Made by a program: the position numbers and the translations under genes | Origin: Exiguobacterium undae DSM 14481 | GTDB taxonomy: Bacteria; Bacillota; Bacilli; Exiguobacteriales; Exiguobacteriaceae | Direction of reading: 5' to 3' | DNA: 41,867 nt | Assembly (NCBI RefSeq): GCF_000620805.1 | Contig: NZ_KK211187.1 | Coordinates: 1-41,867 of the forward strand | In this document: one piece after another, positions 1-9,011 of the stretch | Numbering within the stretch: the stretch's first letter is position 1 | Layout of the letters: every line of letters begins with the position of its first letter | Notes under the pieces: generated by a model | What the model was told of the DNA's origin: nothing | Databases searched by the model: none | Seen by the model: only the letters and a program-made list of their open reading frames with translations

Positions 1-118
1 GTGACCGAAGTCACGTTGACGAAGCTTGCGCTTCATTCATTGTTTGTATCCGAAGATACGTTTTTTGCCTCATCGTTCAGTTTTCAAAGTTCGTCGTGTC
101 GTTTTCAGCGACTTTAAT
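1..118 (-). ncRNA. 16S rRNA operon leader (5' external transcribed spacer, partial)
   Basis: Transcribed leader of an rRNA operon whose 16S gene starts beyond the left edge. On the minus strand it holds a boxA-like antitermination element at 74-92 (core CTTTGAAAACTGAAC), the type found upstream of 16S genes in Bacillales. Closer to the window edge come three compact hairpins: GTATC-TTCG-GATAC at 46-59, GAAGC-GCAA-GCTTC at 21-34 and GTGAC-TTCG-GTCAC at 1-14. The 16S gene itself is not visible; that it follows is inferred from the leader, from the two promoters and from the position after lysS, where B. subtilis also carries rRNA operons. Confidence 0.75.
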
Positions 119-148
119 ATCTTACCAAGTCACTGACACGATTGTCAA
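119..148 (-). promoter_or_regulatory. rRNA operon promoter P2 (sigma-A type)
   Basis: On the minus strand a perfect -35 TTGACA (143-148) is separated by 18 bases from -10 TAAGAT (119-124). The -10 carries an extended TGG motif. Transcription would start about 7 bases further and run into the boxA-containing leader. Confidence 0.85.
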
Positions 149-202
149 TAACTTTTTTGATATTTTTTTCGGTGTGTCACAACCATTTGCGGCACAAGAA
201 GT

Positions 203-231
203 AATATACCATGGAGTTTTTGTTTATACAA
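203..231 (-). promoter_or_regulatory. possible rRNA operon promoter P1
   Basis: On the minus strand -10 TATATT (203-208) with an extended TGG lies 17 bases from a weak -35 TTGTAT (226-231). A tandem P1/P2 arrangement is common for Bacillales rRNA operons. The region just upstream is AT-rich and could act as an UP element. The weak -35 makes this less certain than P2. Confidence 0.5.
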
Positions 232-300
232 GTGTTTTATTAGAAAAACATTTAAAATAATCTTATTCCCGGTTTTCGTAAGGATTATTCTAATAAACAC
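232..300. repeat. imperfect inverted repeat upstream of rRNA P1
   Basis: The outer arms are gtgttttattagaa (232-245) and ttctaataaacac (288-300), complementary apart from one extra base. An inner pair, aataatctta (about 253-263) against taaggattatt (278-288), extends the pairing with one bulge. The left arm directly abuts the P1 -35. A further copy of ttttattaga lies at 316-325. There is no U tract, so it does not look like a terminator. Confidence 0.6.
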
Positions 301-337
301 CTGATTAATTAAAGGTTTTTATTAGATGAATCAAAGT

Positions 338-380
338 AAAAATCCCCCCGCTTCCTTCTATATGAAGAAAGACGAGGGAA
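338..380 (-). terminator. lysS terminator
   Basis: Minus-strand hairpin just after the lysS stop: a C/T-rich 5' arm (including CTTTCTTC) pairs with GAAGGAAG and a G6 run across a short ATATA loop, with a small bulge, and is followed by ATTTTT. It separates the folate/lysS transcript from the rRNA promoters. Confidence 0.75.
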
Positions 381-393
381 TGACCGTTCCAAG

Positions 394-1911
<1,518 letters not shown>

Positions 1912-1920
1912 TCACGATGG

Positions 1921-1965
1921 TTTTCATCCGCTTCGATGAAAAAGCTGCTGGCATGACCGACAGCT
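1921..1965 (-). promoter_or_regulatory. possible attenuator hairpins in the lysS leader
   Basis: On the minus strand AGCTG (1961-1965) and CAGCT (1943-1947), with an inner GG/CC pairing, form a terminator-like hairpin followed by TTTTT. Those same Ts start the 5' arm of a second hairpin, TTTTCATC/GATGAAAA with a 6-base loop (1921-1942). The two structures compete for the U run. I see no T-box motif. I found no convincing sigma-A promoter in the dusB-lysS gap. Confidence 0.35.
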
Positions 1966-2042
1966 CTTAGAAAAACCGATTCGCTCATCTTCAATGGCAT
2001 TAGCGTACCATAAAACGGGCAATCCCGACCATACTTTACGTG

Positions 2043-3038
2043 TCACGCGTGTACTGCGGTCGTTTCCAATGTTTCGACATACTGACGCAACAACTCTTGC
2101 AGACCCGCATGAGTATCGATATCAAATAACGCTTTGCGGACTTGTCCGTTTCCGCTTAATCCTTTGAGGTACCACGCAACATGGGTGCGCATTTCCCGCA
2201 CGGCAAGTTTTTCCCCTTTTAGTGCGACGAGACGCGCGGCATGCAACAGGCAAATATCAATCTTCTCACGTGGTGTCGGCTCAGCCGGTAACGTTCCGGA
2301 TTCAAGATACTGGATCGTCTGATACAGCATCCACGGATTCCCGAGTGCAGCCCGACCGATCATGACACCGTCTACTCCGATCTCATCGATCATCCGTTGG
2401 GCGTCTTGCGGCGTCTGGACATCGCCGTTACCGATAATCGGAATGTTGACTGCCCGCTTCGCTTCGCCGATGATGTTCCAGTCGGCAACCCCTTCATACT
2501 TTTGGGAACGAGTCCGTCCGTGGATGGCGACAGCCTTCGCTCCACCGGCTTCTGCCGCCCGGACATTGTCGACACAATAAATATGGTGACTGTCCCAACC
2601 GGTCCGCATCTTGACCGTCACGGGTTTCTCGACTGCTTGCGATACAGCATGGACCATCTCGTACACTTTATCCGGATCAAGCAACCATTTCGCTCCGGCA
2701 TCACACTTCGTCACTTTCGGAACGGGACAGCCCATATTGATGTCAATGATATCGGCATTCGTATTGGCATCGACATACTGTGCTGCCTGGACCAACGTTT
2801 CCTTCGAACCGCCGTAAATCTGCAGACTGAGTGGTTTTTCCCGGTCATCAACGTACAACATCTGCATCGTCCGTTCATTTTCGTACAGAATCCCCTTATC
2901 ACTGACCATTTCCGCACAGACGAGACCTGTCCCGAATTCTTTTGCAATCAAACGAAACGCAGGATTACAGACACCCGCCATCGGTGCTAAAATGACACGG
3001 TTATTCAGTTCAACATCACCAATTTTAAAACCTGTCAT
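2043..3038 (-). CDS. dusB: tRNA-dihydrouridine synthase DusB
   Basis: FMN-dependent enzyme that reduces uridine to dihydrouridine in the D-loop of tRNA. The TIM-barrel family motifs are all visible: APMAGV at 18-23, NMGCP at 101-105 with catalytic Cys104, MRTGW at 144-148 preceded by Lys143, HGRT at 173-176 and GNGD at 203-206. The protein is about 331 residues, normal for the family. ATG 3036-3038 is used; a GTG one codon upstream is also possible, since AAGGG serves both. Its 5' end overlaps folK, so it belongs to the folate operon transcript. This matches the B. subtilis YacF/DusB1 position; the small gene yazB, found between folK and this gene there, is absent. Confidence 0.95.
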   Translation of the reverse strand: MTGFKIGDVELNNRVILAPMAGVCNPAFRLIAKEFGTGLVCAEMVSDKGILYENERTMQMLYVDDREKPLSLQIYGGSKETLVQAAQYVDANTNADIIDINMGCPVPKVTKCDAGAKWLLDPDKVYEMVHAVSQAVEKPVTVKMRTGWDSHHIYCVDNVRAAEAGGAKAVAIHGRTRSQKYEGVADWNIIGEAKRAVNIPIIGNGDVQTPQDAQRMIDEIGVDGVMIGRAALGNPWMLYQTIQYLESGTLPAEPTPREKIDICLLHAARLVALKGEKLAVREMRTHVAWYLKGLSGNGQVRKALFDIDTHAGLQELLRQYVETLETTAVHA

Positions 3039-3564
3039 CACGCTCTTCCCTTCTCTGCTCTGAATGCGACTTAAGTTCGATTCGTTTTACATCCGCCCGT
3101 TCCGCTTCCGGCAAGTCGACATACAACTCGTCGACGGTTCGTTCCCACCCCGGCACAAAATAGGCAGCATTTAGTTCACGCAACGGCGCCAAGACGAATG
3201 CCCGATTGTTCATCCGTGGATGCGGTACCGTCAATCCTTCTGACTGAATCGTCTCGTCATTATACAAAATGATGTCGAGATCGAGTGTCCGCGGTCCATT
3301 TTTAAATAACCGCTTCCGCCCTTCCTGGTGTTCAATCTGTTGTAGCTCCGTCAATAGGTGCTCGGCGGATAAGGTCGTATCCAGTTCGACGACCATATTG
3401 TAAAAAAGATCTTGATCCACGTAACCGACGGGTGCCGTCTCATAAATCGACGAAGCACGCACCGCTTTCGTCGTTGGCAAAGCACGGATCAACCGGATGG
3501 CCGCTTGCAGGTGAGCTGCTTTATCGCCGATGTTCGATCCCAGTGCGACGTAGGCACGATTCAT
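3025..3564 (-). CDS. folK: 2-amino-4-hydroxy-6-hydroxymethyldihydropteridine pyrophosphokinase
   Basis: HPPK transfers pyrophosphate from ATP to hydroxymethyl-dihydropterin, the step before dihydropteroate synthase in folate synthesis. The N-terminal ALGSNIGD is typical, and the signature RLFKNGPRTLDLDI lies at residues 85-98, with the Mg-binding aspartates in DLD at 95-97. The protein is 179 residues. The last ~15 residues (SHSEQRREERDDRF) form a charged tail whose codons overlap the start of dusB. The start ATG overlaps the folB stop by four bases (ATGA), so translation is probably coupled. Confidence 0.95.
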   Translation of the reverse strand: MNRAYVALGSNIGDKAAHLQAAIRLIRALPTTKAVRASSIYETAPVGYVDQDLFYNMVVELDTTLSAEHLLTELQQIEHQEGRKRLFKNGPRTLDLDIILYNDETIQSEGLTVPHPRMNNRAFVLAPLRELNAAYFVPGWERTVDELYVDLPEAERADVKRIELKSHSEQRREERDDRF

Positions 3565-3932
3565 GCATAATCGCCCCGCTTCCGGTGGATTTCAACGGCA
3601 ACATGTTCATAATGTCCTGCAATCGGCGGATCCGGTTTGATGACCTTGATCGTCGTCTCAAGAATCCGGGGATCGAGCAACAGTACCTGTTCTGCAATGC
3701 GGTCTGCAAGCGCTTCGACAAGTTGCAGCGGCTTCCCTTCGACGACCTGCTTCGTGACTTCGTATAACTCCGCATAATTGACACTTTCGCGTAAATCATC
3801 CGTCTTACCGGCACTTGATAAATCAAGACCAATCGTCAGGTCGACGTTAAAGCGTTGACCCAACTTCGTTTCTTCTGCAAACACACCATGGTATCCGTAA
3901 AAACGCATACCGGTCACCTGTATCCGATCCAT
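3561..3932 (-). CDS. folB: dihydroneopterin aldolase
   Basis: Converts 7,8-dihydroneopterin to 6-hydroxymethyl-dihydropterin plus glycolaldehyde. Family motifs seen: FYGYHGVFAEE near the N-terminus, NYAELY with Tyr53, Glu73 in LVEALA, and Lys99 in VIKPDPPI. The length of 123 residues is normal. The start is set at ATG 3930-3932 because AGGAG is 7 bases upstream; an ATG two codons earlier sits one base from the Shine-Dalgarno sequence and is unlikely. It follows folP with 2 bases between and overlaps folK by 4. Confidence 0.95.
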   Translation of the reverse strand: MDRIQVTGMRFYGYHGVFAEETKLGQRFNVDLTIGLDLSSAGKTDDLRESVNYAELYEVTKQVVEGKPLQLVEALADRIAEQVLLLDPRILETTIKVIKPDPPIAGHYEHVAVEIHRKRGDYA

Positions 3933-3934
3933 CT

Positions 3935-4726
3935 TCATTCTCCTCCCGGTAATTCCGCAGCCAACATCGTATCCATCATGACAGCTGCCCGTTTGACCGC
4001 CTGCACATCATGCACCCGCATCCACTCACATCCCTGTTGAATGCCGTAGCAGACTGTCGCAATCGTCCCTTCGACACGCTGATCAGCCGGCAAGCCAAGC
4101 GTCAGACCAATCATCGACTTCCGTGATGTCCCGAGCAGGACCGGATAACCAAAGTCCGTCGTAATCGACAGATGACGCATTAAAAACAGGTTTTCTTGAT
4201 GTGTCTTCATAAACCCAATGCCGGGATCCAACCAAATGTGGTTTTCTGACACTCCGGCCTGTTTCGCCAATCGAATCGAGTCTTCCAAATCGGCCCGTAC
4301 TTCAGCCAGCATATCCGGTCCATGAGGTTCTGAGCGGTTGTGCATTAAAATAATCGGGACGTCATGCCGGGCTGCCACCTCGACCATCGAGCCGTCCCCC
4401 CATTTCGATCCCCAGACGTCGTTGATGATATCTGCTCCGGCACGAACAGCAGCTTCAGCGACTTCCGGTTTATACGTATCGATCGACACCAATATATCCA
4501 GTTCACGTTTCAAGCGCCGAATGACCGGGACAACACGGTCGATTTCGTCTTCAGCCGAGACAAATGAAGCGCCGGGTCTCGTCGATTCACCGCCGACGTC
4601 AATCGCGTCCGCTCCGTCCGCGACGAGTTGTTTCGCATGCCGGACTGCCTGCTCGATGTCCACATAGTTCCCGCCATCGGAAAAAGAATCCGGTGTCACG
4701 TTAAGAATCCCCATGATTTTCGTCAT
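3935..4726 (-). CDS. folP: dihydropteroate synthase
   Basis: Condenses hydroxymethyl-dihydropterin pyrophosphate with p-aminobenzoate to dihydropteroate; this is the sulfonamide target (called sul in B. subtilis). TIM barrel with the two loop signatures ILNVTPDSFSDGG (residues 7-19) and GGESTRPGA (45-53), then DPGIGFMKT, GTSRKS and the C-terminal RVHDV. The protein has 263 residues. ATG 4724-4726 is chosen because GAGGAGG precedes it and because it overlaps the pabC stop as ATGA; the longer frame beginning at a GTG runs through the Shine-Dalgarno sequence itself. Confidence 0.96.
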   Translation of the reverse strand: MTKIMGILNVTPDSFSDGGNYVDIEQAVRHAKQLVADGADAIDVGGESTRPGASFVSAEDEIDRVVPVIRRLKRELDILVSIDTYKPEVAEAAVRAGADIINDVWGSKWGDGSMVEVAARHDVPIILMHNRSEPHGPDMLAEVRADLEDSIRLAKQAGVSENHIWLDPGIGFMKTHQENLFLMRHLSITTDFGYPVLLGTSRKSMIGLTLGLPADQRVEGTIATVCYGIQQGCEWMRVHDVQAVKRAAVMMDTMLAAELPGGE

Positions 4727-5562
4727 CCTTTTTCCCTCCTCGACCACTTCGACTGGACAGCGTCATCAAACAATCTCCGGACTGCTTGATATCCGTGTCC
4801 TTTAAGACCCGGGAACGTCCGCCCATCCAAGGAAGAGACTGCGACCGCTTCTTGAACCGAGTTCGTATAAAGGATTTCATCCGCTTCCGTCAATTGCGGC
4901 AATAACGCCAGCCGTTCCTCGACAGGCAACTCTTCCATCAGGAATTGACGGGTGATACCATTGAGGGCGCCTGTCTCAAGTGGCGGCGTGTACCATCGTT
5001 CTCCATAACGCCAAAAGATATTGGACGTGATGCCTTCACAGATAAAACCGTCTTTTGTCAAAAAGAGACCTTCTGCCTCCTGATTAAACAACTGACGTTT
5101 GGCAACCAGATTGTTCATATAGTGATGTGATTTCAACCGATAACTCGTTTCCGGTGTACTCCGGGGCAAACGAACCGTTTCAAGCGCCCGTTCCGCCATC
5201 TGTCTGGAACCGATCGATTTCGCATACAACAGAACGGTCGGCTGCTCATACGGTTCAATCGAAAGACCGATTTCACGGGCACCGGCGGAGACGTTTAAAC
5301 GAAAGTAGAGATCTCCCGTTCCGTGCACACGACACAATTCTTCAACCGCCGCCAATAAATCATCACGTCCGTAAGGCAATTTGATGCCGATTGCCGCACA
5401 ACTCATCTGCAGACGCTCGATGTGATCATCAAAGAGAAACGGATGACCCGCATACGTCCGGAATGTCTCGAAGACCCCCATCCCGTATAGATATCCATGA
5501 TCGAGCGGCGAGATGCGTACGTCGTTTTCTTGTTTTATCTGTCCATCATGCCAAAGATACAT
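4723..5562 (-). CDS. pabC: aminodeoxychorismate lyase (PLP class IV)
   Basis: Fold-type IV PLP enzyme that releases pyruvate from 4-amino-4-deoxychorismate to give p-aminobenzoate. The early [13 protein letters not shown] stretch is typical of the family, the PLP lysine is probably Lys144 in YRLK, and EGITSNIFW near residue 177 is the cofactor phosphate region. Branched-chain or D-amino acid aminotransferases share this fold, but the position between pabA and folP makes the lyase the sensible call. Length 279 residues. Its start overlaps the pabA end by 17 bases; GGAG lies 10 bases upstream. Confidence 0.9.
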   Translation of the reverse strand: MYLWHDGQIKQENDVRISPLDHGYLYGMGVFETFRTYAGHPFLFDDHIERLQMSCAAIGIKLPYGRDDLLAAVEELCRVHGTGDLYFRLNVSAGAREIGLSIEPYEQPTVLLYAKSIGSRQMAERALETVRLPRSTPETSYRLKSHHYMNNLVAKRQLFNQEAEGLFLTKDGFICEGITSNIFWRYGERWYTPPLETGALNGITRQFLMEELPVEERLALLPQLTEADEILYTNSVQEAVAVSSLDGRTFPGLKGHGYQAVRRLFDDAVQSKWSRREKG

Positions 5563-6127
5563 AGTGTGTCAACTCCAAAAAGTTTTTTAACATCTGTTTC
5601 CCGTCACGGGTCAAAATCGCTTCCGGGTGGAACTGGACGCCGACGATCGGCAACTCCTTATGACGAAGAGCCATGATTTCCCCGTCTGCTTCTGCCGTCA
5701 TCGTCAAGGCGTCCGGGAAACTTTCCCGTTCGACGACAAGTGAATGATAACGCGTCACCGGCGTCTCCTGTTCAATTCCGGCAAACATACCGGAACCGTC
5801 ATGGGTCAGAAAGGACACTTTTCCGTGCATCAATGTCTTTGCCCGGACGACCTTTCCACCAAACACTTGACCGATTGCCTGATGCCCAAGACAGACACCA
5901 AGGATCGGCAGACGACCGGCAAAGTAACGGATGGCTTCCAAACTGATTCCGGCTTCGTTCGGAGTACACGGTCCCGGAGAAATGACCAAATGATCCGGTG
6001 CCAGTGCTTCAATTTCCTCAATCGTAATCGCATCGTTTCGGAAAACACGGACCTCTTGTCCAAGCTCTCCAAAGTACTGTACTAAGTTATACGTAAATGA
6101 ATCATAATTATCGATCAGTACAATCAT
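5546..6127 (-). CDS. pabA: glutamine amidotransferase subunit of aminodeoxychorismate (possibly also anthranilate) synthase
   Basis: Class I glutamine amidotransferase that supplies ammonia to PabB. The catalytic triad is visible: Cys79 in GVCLGHQ, and His167 with Glu169 in FHPEA. The protein starts [14 protein letters not shown], the usual N-terminus, at ATG 6125-6127 with GGAGG 7 bases upstream; the longer frame adds an N-terminus that is not family-like. 193 residues. In B. subtilis the homologous subunit serves both folate and tryptophan synthesis; whether that holds here depends on whether a separate trpG exists outside the window. It overlaps pabB by 4 bases. Confidence 0.94.
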   Translation of the reverse strand: MIVLIDNYDSFTYNLVQYFGELGQEVRVFRNDAITIEEIEALAPDHLVISPGPCTPNEAGISLEAIRYFAGRLPILGVCLGHQAIGQVFGGKVVRAKTLMHGKVSFLTHDGSGMFAGIEQETPVTRYHSLVVERESFPDALTMTAEADGEIMALRHKELPIVGVQFHPEAILTRDGKQMLKNFLELTHYVSLA

Positions 6128-7512
6128 GTCGTTCCCTCCGCTAATTCTTTGGCGACCCAAAGCGCCTTCGCCTTACTGAGTGATTCTTCATATTCGCTTT
6201 CCGAATCGGAATCCGTCACGATTCCGGCTCCCGCCTGAATATACGCCATCCCGTCTTTTGCGACAAGCGTCCGAATCAAGATGTTGAAAATCGCATCATC
6301 CGCCCAGCTGATAAAACCGAGTGAGCCGGTATAAATCCCCCGGCGGACCGGTTCAAGCTCTTCAATGATTTCCATCGTCCGGATTTTAGGTGCGCCGGTA
6401 ATCGTACCTCCCGGGAACATGGCGGCAAGGACACTGCTTCCGGTCTCCCCTTCCGCAATCTCACCCCGGACGTTTGAGACGATATGTTGAACGTGTGAAT
6501 ATTTTTCGATCACCATCAACTCATCAACATGAACCGAACCGTAGCGGCTGACCCGTCCTAAATCATTTCGTTCGAGATCAACGAGCATCACGTGTTCCGC
6601 CCGTTCTTTTTCGTTATCGAGCAACGTTTTCGCTAAAGCAAAATCCTCTTCTTCATTTTTGCCGCGCGGACGGGTTCCTGCAATCGGACGGGTCGCGAGG
6701 GCTGAATCGATTTTTTCGACGAGCAACTCAGGTGACGCCGACACGAGAACCAGTTCCTGATCTGCAAAATAGCCCATGTAAGGAGACGGGTTGACAGTTC
6801 GCAACACGTCATAAATGTGCGCTGGTGTCGTCTGGAGCGGCTCTTGCTGGCGGACAGCGAGATTCACTTGAAAGACATCGCCCGCTTCGATATACCGTTT
6901 GATTCGATCGGCGGCGTGAATGAAATCATGCCGTTTAAAGGAACGGTCCCGCTGAGGCTGCTTGACGTCCGGAACCTGAAAGACCGGTGCCGGACTCATT
7001 TGCCGCCACGAGGCGACTTCTTCGACTAAGGCCAGACGAGCTTCCGCTTCTGTCTCACGGGTCACGGCAACAAATAATTGATTTTTTTCATGATCAAAGA
7101 CGGCCACCTCATCGTACCAATAGAGTGACAGATCAGCCGTCTCCAGATCGTCCGCCGCCTGCTGCGGCAGGCGTTCTAAATAACGGACAGCATCATAACT
7201 GACGTATCCTGCCAGCCCTCCAAAAAACGGCGGCATTCCCGCCGGTCGAGCCGAGGCGTAACGTGAACGGATGTCCTCTAAAATTGTGAATGGAGCATCC
7301 GTCGTCTCTTTTCGTTCCCCGGACACCGTCACCGTCGTGAGACCATTCTTTGTCCGAATGTGTCCCACCGGTCGGACCCCCGCCATCGTATAAGCGCCGA
7401 TCCGGCCGCTTTCGAGCCAGACGTGCCCGGTCCGGTTTGCCGTCAATTCGACGTACCGGTTATAAAATTGTTCCTTCGTCCATGTAAATGCTTCGTATAC
7501 TGTCTGTCGCAC
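6124..7512 (-). CDS. pabB: aminodeoxychorismate synthase component I
   Basis: Chorismate-binding enzyme forming 4-amino-4-deoxychorismate with PabA. Signatures: the chorismate-site loop RPIAGT at 275-280, [16 protein letters not shown] around 306-321, [10 protein letters not shown] at 367-376, and the C-terminal [17 protein letters not shown]. 462 residues. The loop has Ala278, as in anthranilate synthase, where the E. coli enzyme has a lysine (PIKGT); the folate context still favours PabB. GTG start with GGAGG 7 bases upstream. First gene of the folate operon, preceded by a TATAAT box. Confidence 0.9.
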   Translation of the reverse strand: MRQTVYEAFTWTKEQFYNRYVELTANRTGHVWLESGRIGAYTMAGVRPVGHIRTKNGLTTVTVSGERKETTDAPFTILEDIRSRYASARPAGMPPFFGGLAGYVSYDAVRYLERLPQQAADDLETADLSLYWYDEVAVFDHEKNQLFVAVTRETEAEARLALVEEVASWRQMSPAPVFQVPDVKQPQRDRSFKRHDFIHAADRIKRYIEAGDVFQVNLAVRQQEPLQTTPAHIYDVLRTVNPSPYMGYFADQELVLVSASPELLVEKIDSALATRPIAGTRPRGKNEEEDFALAKTLLDNEKERAEHVMLVDLERNDLGRVSRYGSVHVDELMVIEKYSHVQHIVSNVRGEIAEGETGSSVLAAMFPGGTITGAPKIRTMEIIEELEPVRRGIYTGSLGFISWADDAIFNILIRTLVAKDGMAYIQAGAGIVTDSDSESEYEESLSKAKALWVAKELAEGTT

Positions 7513-7546
7513 GCTTGTTCCTCCACTTCCGAGCTATTCTGTTTTC

Positions 7547-7552
7547 ATTATA
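7547..7552 (-). promoter_or_regulatory. probable -10 box of the folate operon
   Basis: A perfect TATAAT on the minus strand, 35 bases before the pabB start, in a region isolated from cysK by a terminator. No good -35 stands at 16-18 bases, so only the -10 is claimed. Confidence 0.5.
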
Positions 7553-7609
7553 CGCAAAAAATCAGTCAGACGGACGACTCAAACGCAAGTCCCATTCTTT
7601 CCGACAAGG

Positions 7610-7647
7610 AAAAAGAGGTCCATTCCGAACAAGCGGAATGAACCTCT
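7610..7647 (-). terminator. cysK terminator
   Basis: Stem of about 14 base pairs: AGAGGTTCATTCCG pairs with CGGAATGGACCTCT with one wobble or mismatch and a 4-6 base loop, followed by TTTTT on the minus strand. Confidence 0.9.
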
Positions 7648-7660
7648 GAGTCTGCTAAGA

Positions 7661-8608
7661 TTATAGTTTTGAGCTGTCCGCTTCTTCTTCCACCTGATAC
7701 AACGGTGTACTGAGGTAGCGTTCTCCGTTTGACGGAATGATCGCCAGAACGTTTTTGCCTTTTCCTAAACGCTTCGCCGTCTTCAAAGCAGCTGCAATCG
7801 CTGCACCGGAAGAGATTCCGCCGAGGACTCCGTTCGACTTGGCCGCGCGACGTGCATGATCAAACGCTTCTTCCGTCGTCACTTGCTCGACACCATCATA
7901 AATCTGTGTGTCGAGAATCGATGGAACGAATCCGGCACCGATGCCTTGCAACTTGTGTGGACCGGGTTTTCCACCCGACAGAACAGGTGAATCCGTTGGT
8001 TCAACCGCGATGATTTCGATTCCAGGGAACGCCTCACGCAAGACTTTTCCAGCGCCGGTGATTGTACCGCCCGTTCCGATTCCCGCGATGAAGGCATCGA
8101 GGGATAATCCTTCAAACGCTTCGACGATTTCCGGTCCCGTCGTTTTTTCATGAACGACCGGGTTCGCTTCATTGTTGAACTGTTGCGGCATGAAATAACC
8201 GTGTTCGTCCGCTTCTGCCGTCGCCCGAGCAATCGCACCCTTCATTCCTTCTGGACCGGGTGTTAAAATCAACTCCGCACCGTACGCACGAAGAAGAGTT
8301 CGACGTTCCATGCTCATCGTTTCCGGCATGACGAGAATCGAACGGTAGCCTTTTGCAGCAGCCACCATTGCGAGTCCGATGCCCGTGTTTCCACTCGTCG
8401 GTTCGATGATGGTATCTCCTGCTTTGAGATGTCCCGCTGACTCAGCCGATTCGATCATCGCTAAGGCGATTCGGTCTTTGACGCTTGAACCCGGATTCAT
8501 ATATTCCAATTTCAAGTACACGTCCGCATCTTCCGGTCCTGTCAAATGATTCAATTTAACGATCGGCGTGCGGCCGACTAAATCCAATACTGAATTCGCA
8601 ATGCGCAT
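7661..8608 (-). CDS. cysK: cysteine synthase A (O-acetylserine sulfhydrylase)
   Basis: PLP enzyme making L-cysteine from O-acetylserine and sulfide. PLP-binding Lys44 lies in [11 protein letters not shown], the substrate loop TSGNTG is at 71-76, and the glycine-rich phosphate loop [11 protein letters not shown] comes later. 315 residues. The start is the second ATG (8606-8608), 7 bases from AGGAGG; the first ATG lies one base from it. It has its own promoter and terminator, so it is monocistronic. In B. subtilis CysK also binds the regulator CymR; whether that applies here is not visible in this sequence. Confidence 0.95.
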   Translation of the reverse strand: MRIANSVLDLVGRTPIVKLNHLTGPEDADVYLKLEYMNPGSSVKDRIALAMIESAESAGHLKAGDTIIEPTSGNTGIGLAMVAAAKGYRSILVMPETMSMERRTLLRAYGAELILTPGPEGMKGAIARATAEADEHGYFMPQQFNNEANPVVHEKTTGPEIVEAFEGLSLDAFIAGIGTGGTITGAGKVLREAFPGIEIIAVEPTDSPVLSGGKPGPHKLQGIGAGFVPSILDTQIYDGVEQVTTEEAFDHARRAAKSNGVLGGISSGAAIAAALKTAKRLGKGKNVLAIIPSNGERYLSTPLYQVEEEADSSKL

Positions 8609-8634
8609 GACCATTCCTCCTCATAATGAAAAAC

Positions 8635-8657
8635 TTTAATTCCAAGTAATCCGATAG
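8635..8657 (-). promoter_or_regulatory. possible CymR-like operator in the cysK leader
   Basis: The minus strand reads GGATTACTTGGAATTAAAG between the cysK promoter and its start codon. The TTGGAATT core resembles the right half of the CymR (cysteine metabolism repressor) box as I recall it from B. subtilis. This is a resemblance only. Confidence 0.3.
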
Positions 8658-8661
8658 ATCA

Positions 8662-8691
8662 ATTATCCACGGACTGGATGAAAATTGTCAA
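8662..8691 (-). promoter_or_regulatory. cysK promoter (sigma-A type)
   Basis: -35 TTGACA (8686-8691) and -10 GATAAT (8662-8667) with an 18-base spacer on the minus strand. The TGA stop codon of the upstream gene lies inside the -35 hexamer. Confidence 0.85.
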
Positions 8692-8999
8692 TCAAAGCGT
8701 TCTACAGTCGGCTTTGATCCATTTTCCGACTGTTTTTCGACTGCTTCTGCAATCAGACGGTCAATCGTTTCTTGTTCATGCTCGTTTCGCATGACTTGAT
8801 ACACATCCGCCCGCGTGATTTCCTGATCTCCGACTTTGGCGACGACATCTTCGAGTGGTCCACCGATGCTATCTTGAACGACCTTCGGAGAATCTACTTT
8901 CGGTAATTCTCCCATGAACGCGTAAGCACCCGTCAAAAAGTTTGTCAGTAATAAAATGAAAATCAACATCCACAAGTACTTAGAGTTTACAGTTCCCAT
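8688..8999 (-). CDS. short membrane-anchored SurA_N-like protein (YacD-related, no PPIase domain)
   Basis: A 103-residue protein with one N-terminal membrane segment (about residues 8-28) and no lipobox cysteine, then a hydrophilic part predicted to face outside. The stretch VAKVGDQEITRADVYQVMRN (53-72) resembles the start of the SurA/PrsA N-terminal chaperone domain. In B. subtilis the slot between hslO and cysK holds yacD, a longer foldase-like protein with a PpiC rotamase region. Here the protein ends after residue 103 and no rotamase motif follows in any frame before cysK, whose -35 overlaps the stop. GAGGG lies 7 bases before the ATG. I cannot tell whether it is a functional reduced form or a decaying gene; the intact frame and good ribosome site favour the former. 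Confidence 0.7.
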   Translation of the reverse strand: MGTVNSKYLWMLIFILLLTNFLTGAYAFMGELPKVDSPKVVQDSIGGPLEDVVAKVGDQEITRADVYQVMRNEHEQETIDRLIAEAVEKQSENGSKPTVERFD

Positions 9000-9011
9000 T
9001 TTCAGACCCTC

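Noticed and set aside
2397-2990. 197-codon plus-strand open frame
   Set aside because: Antisense to dusB catalytic motifs; a coding shadow.
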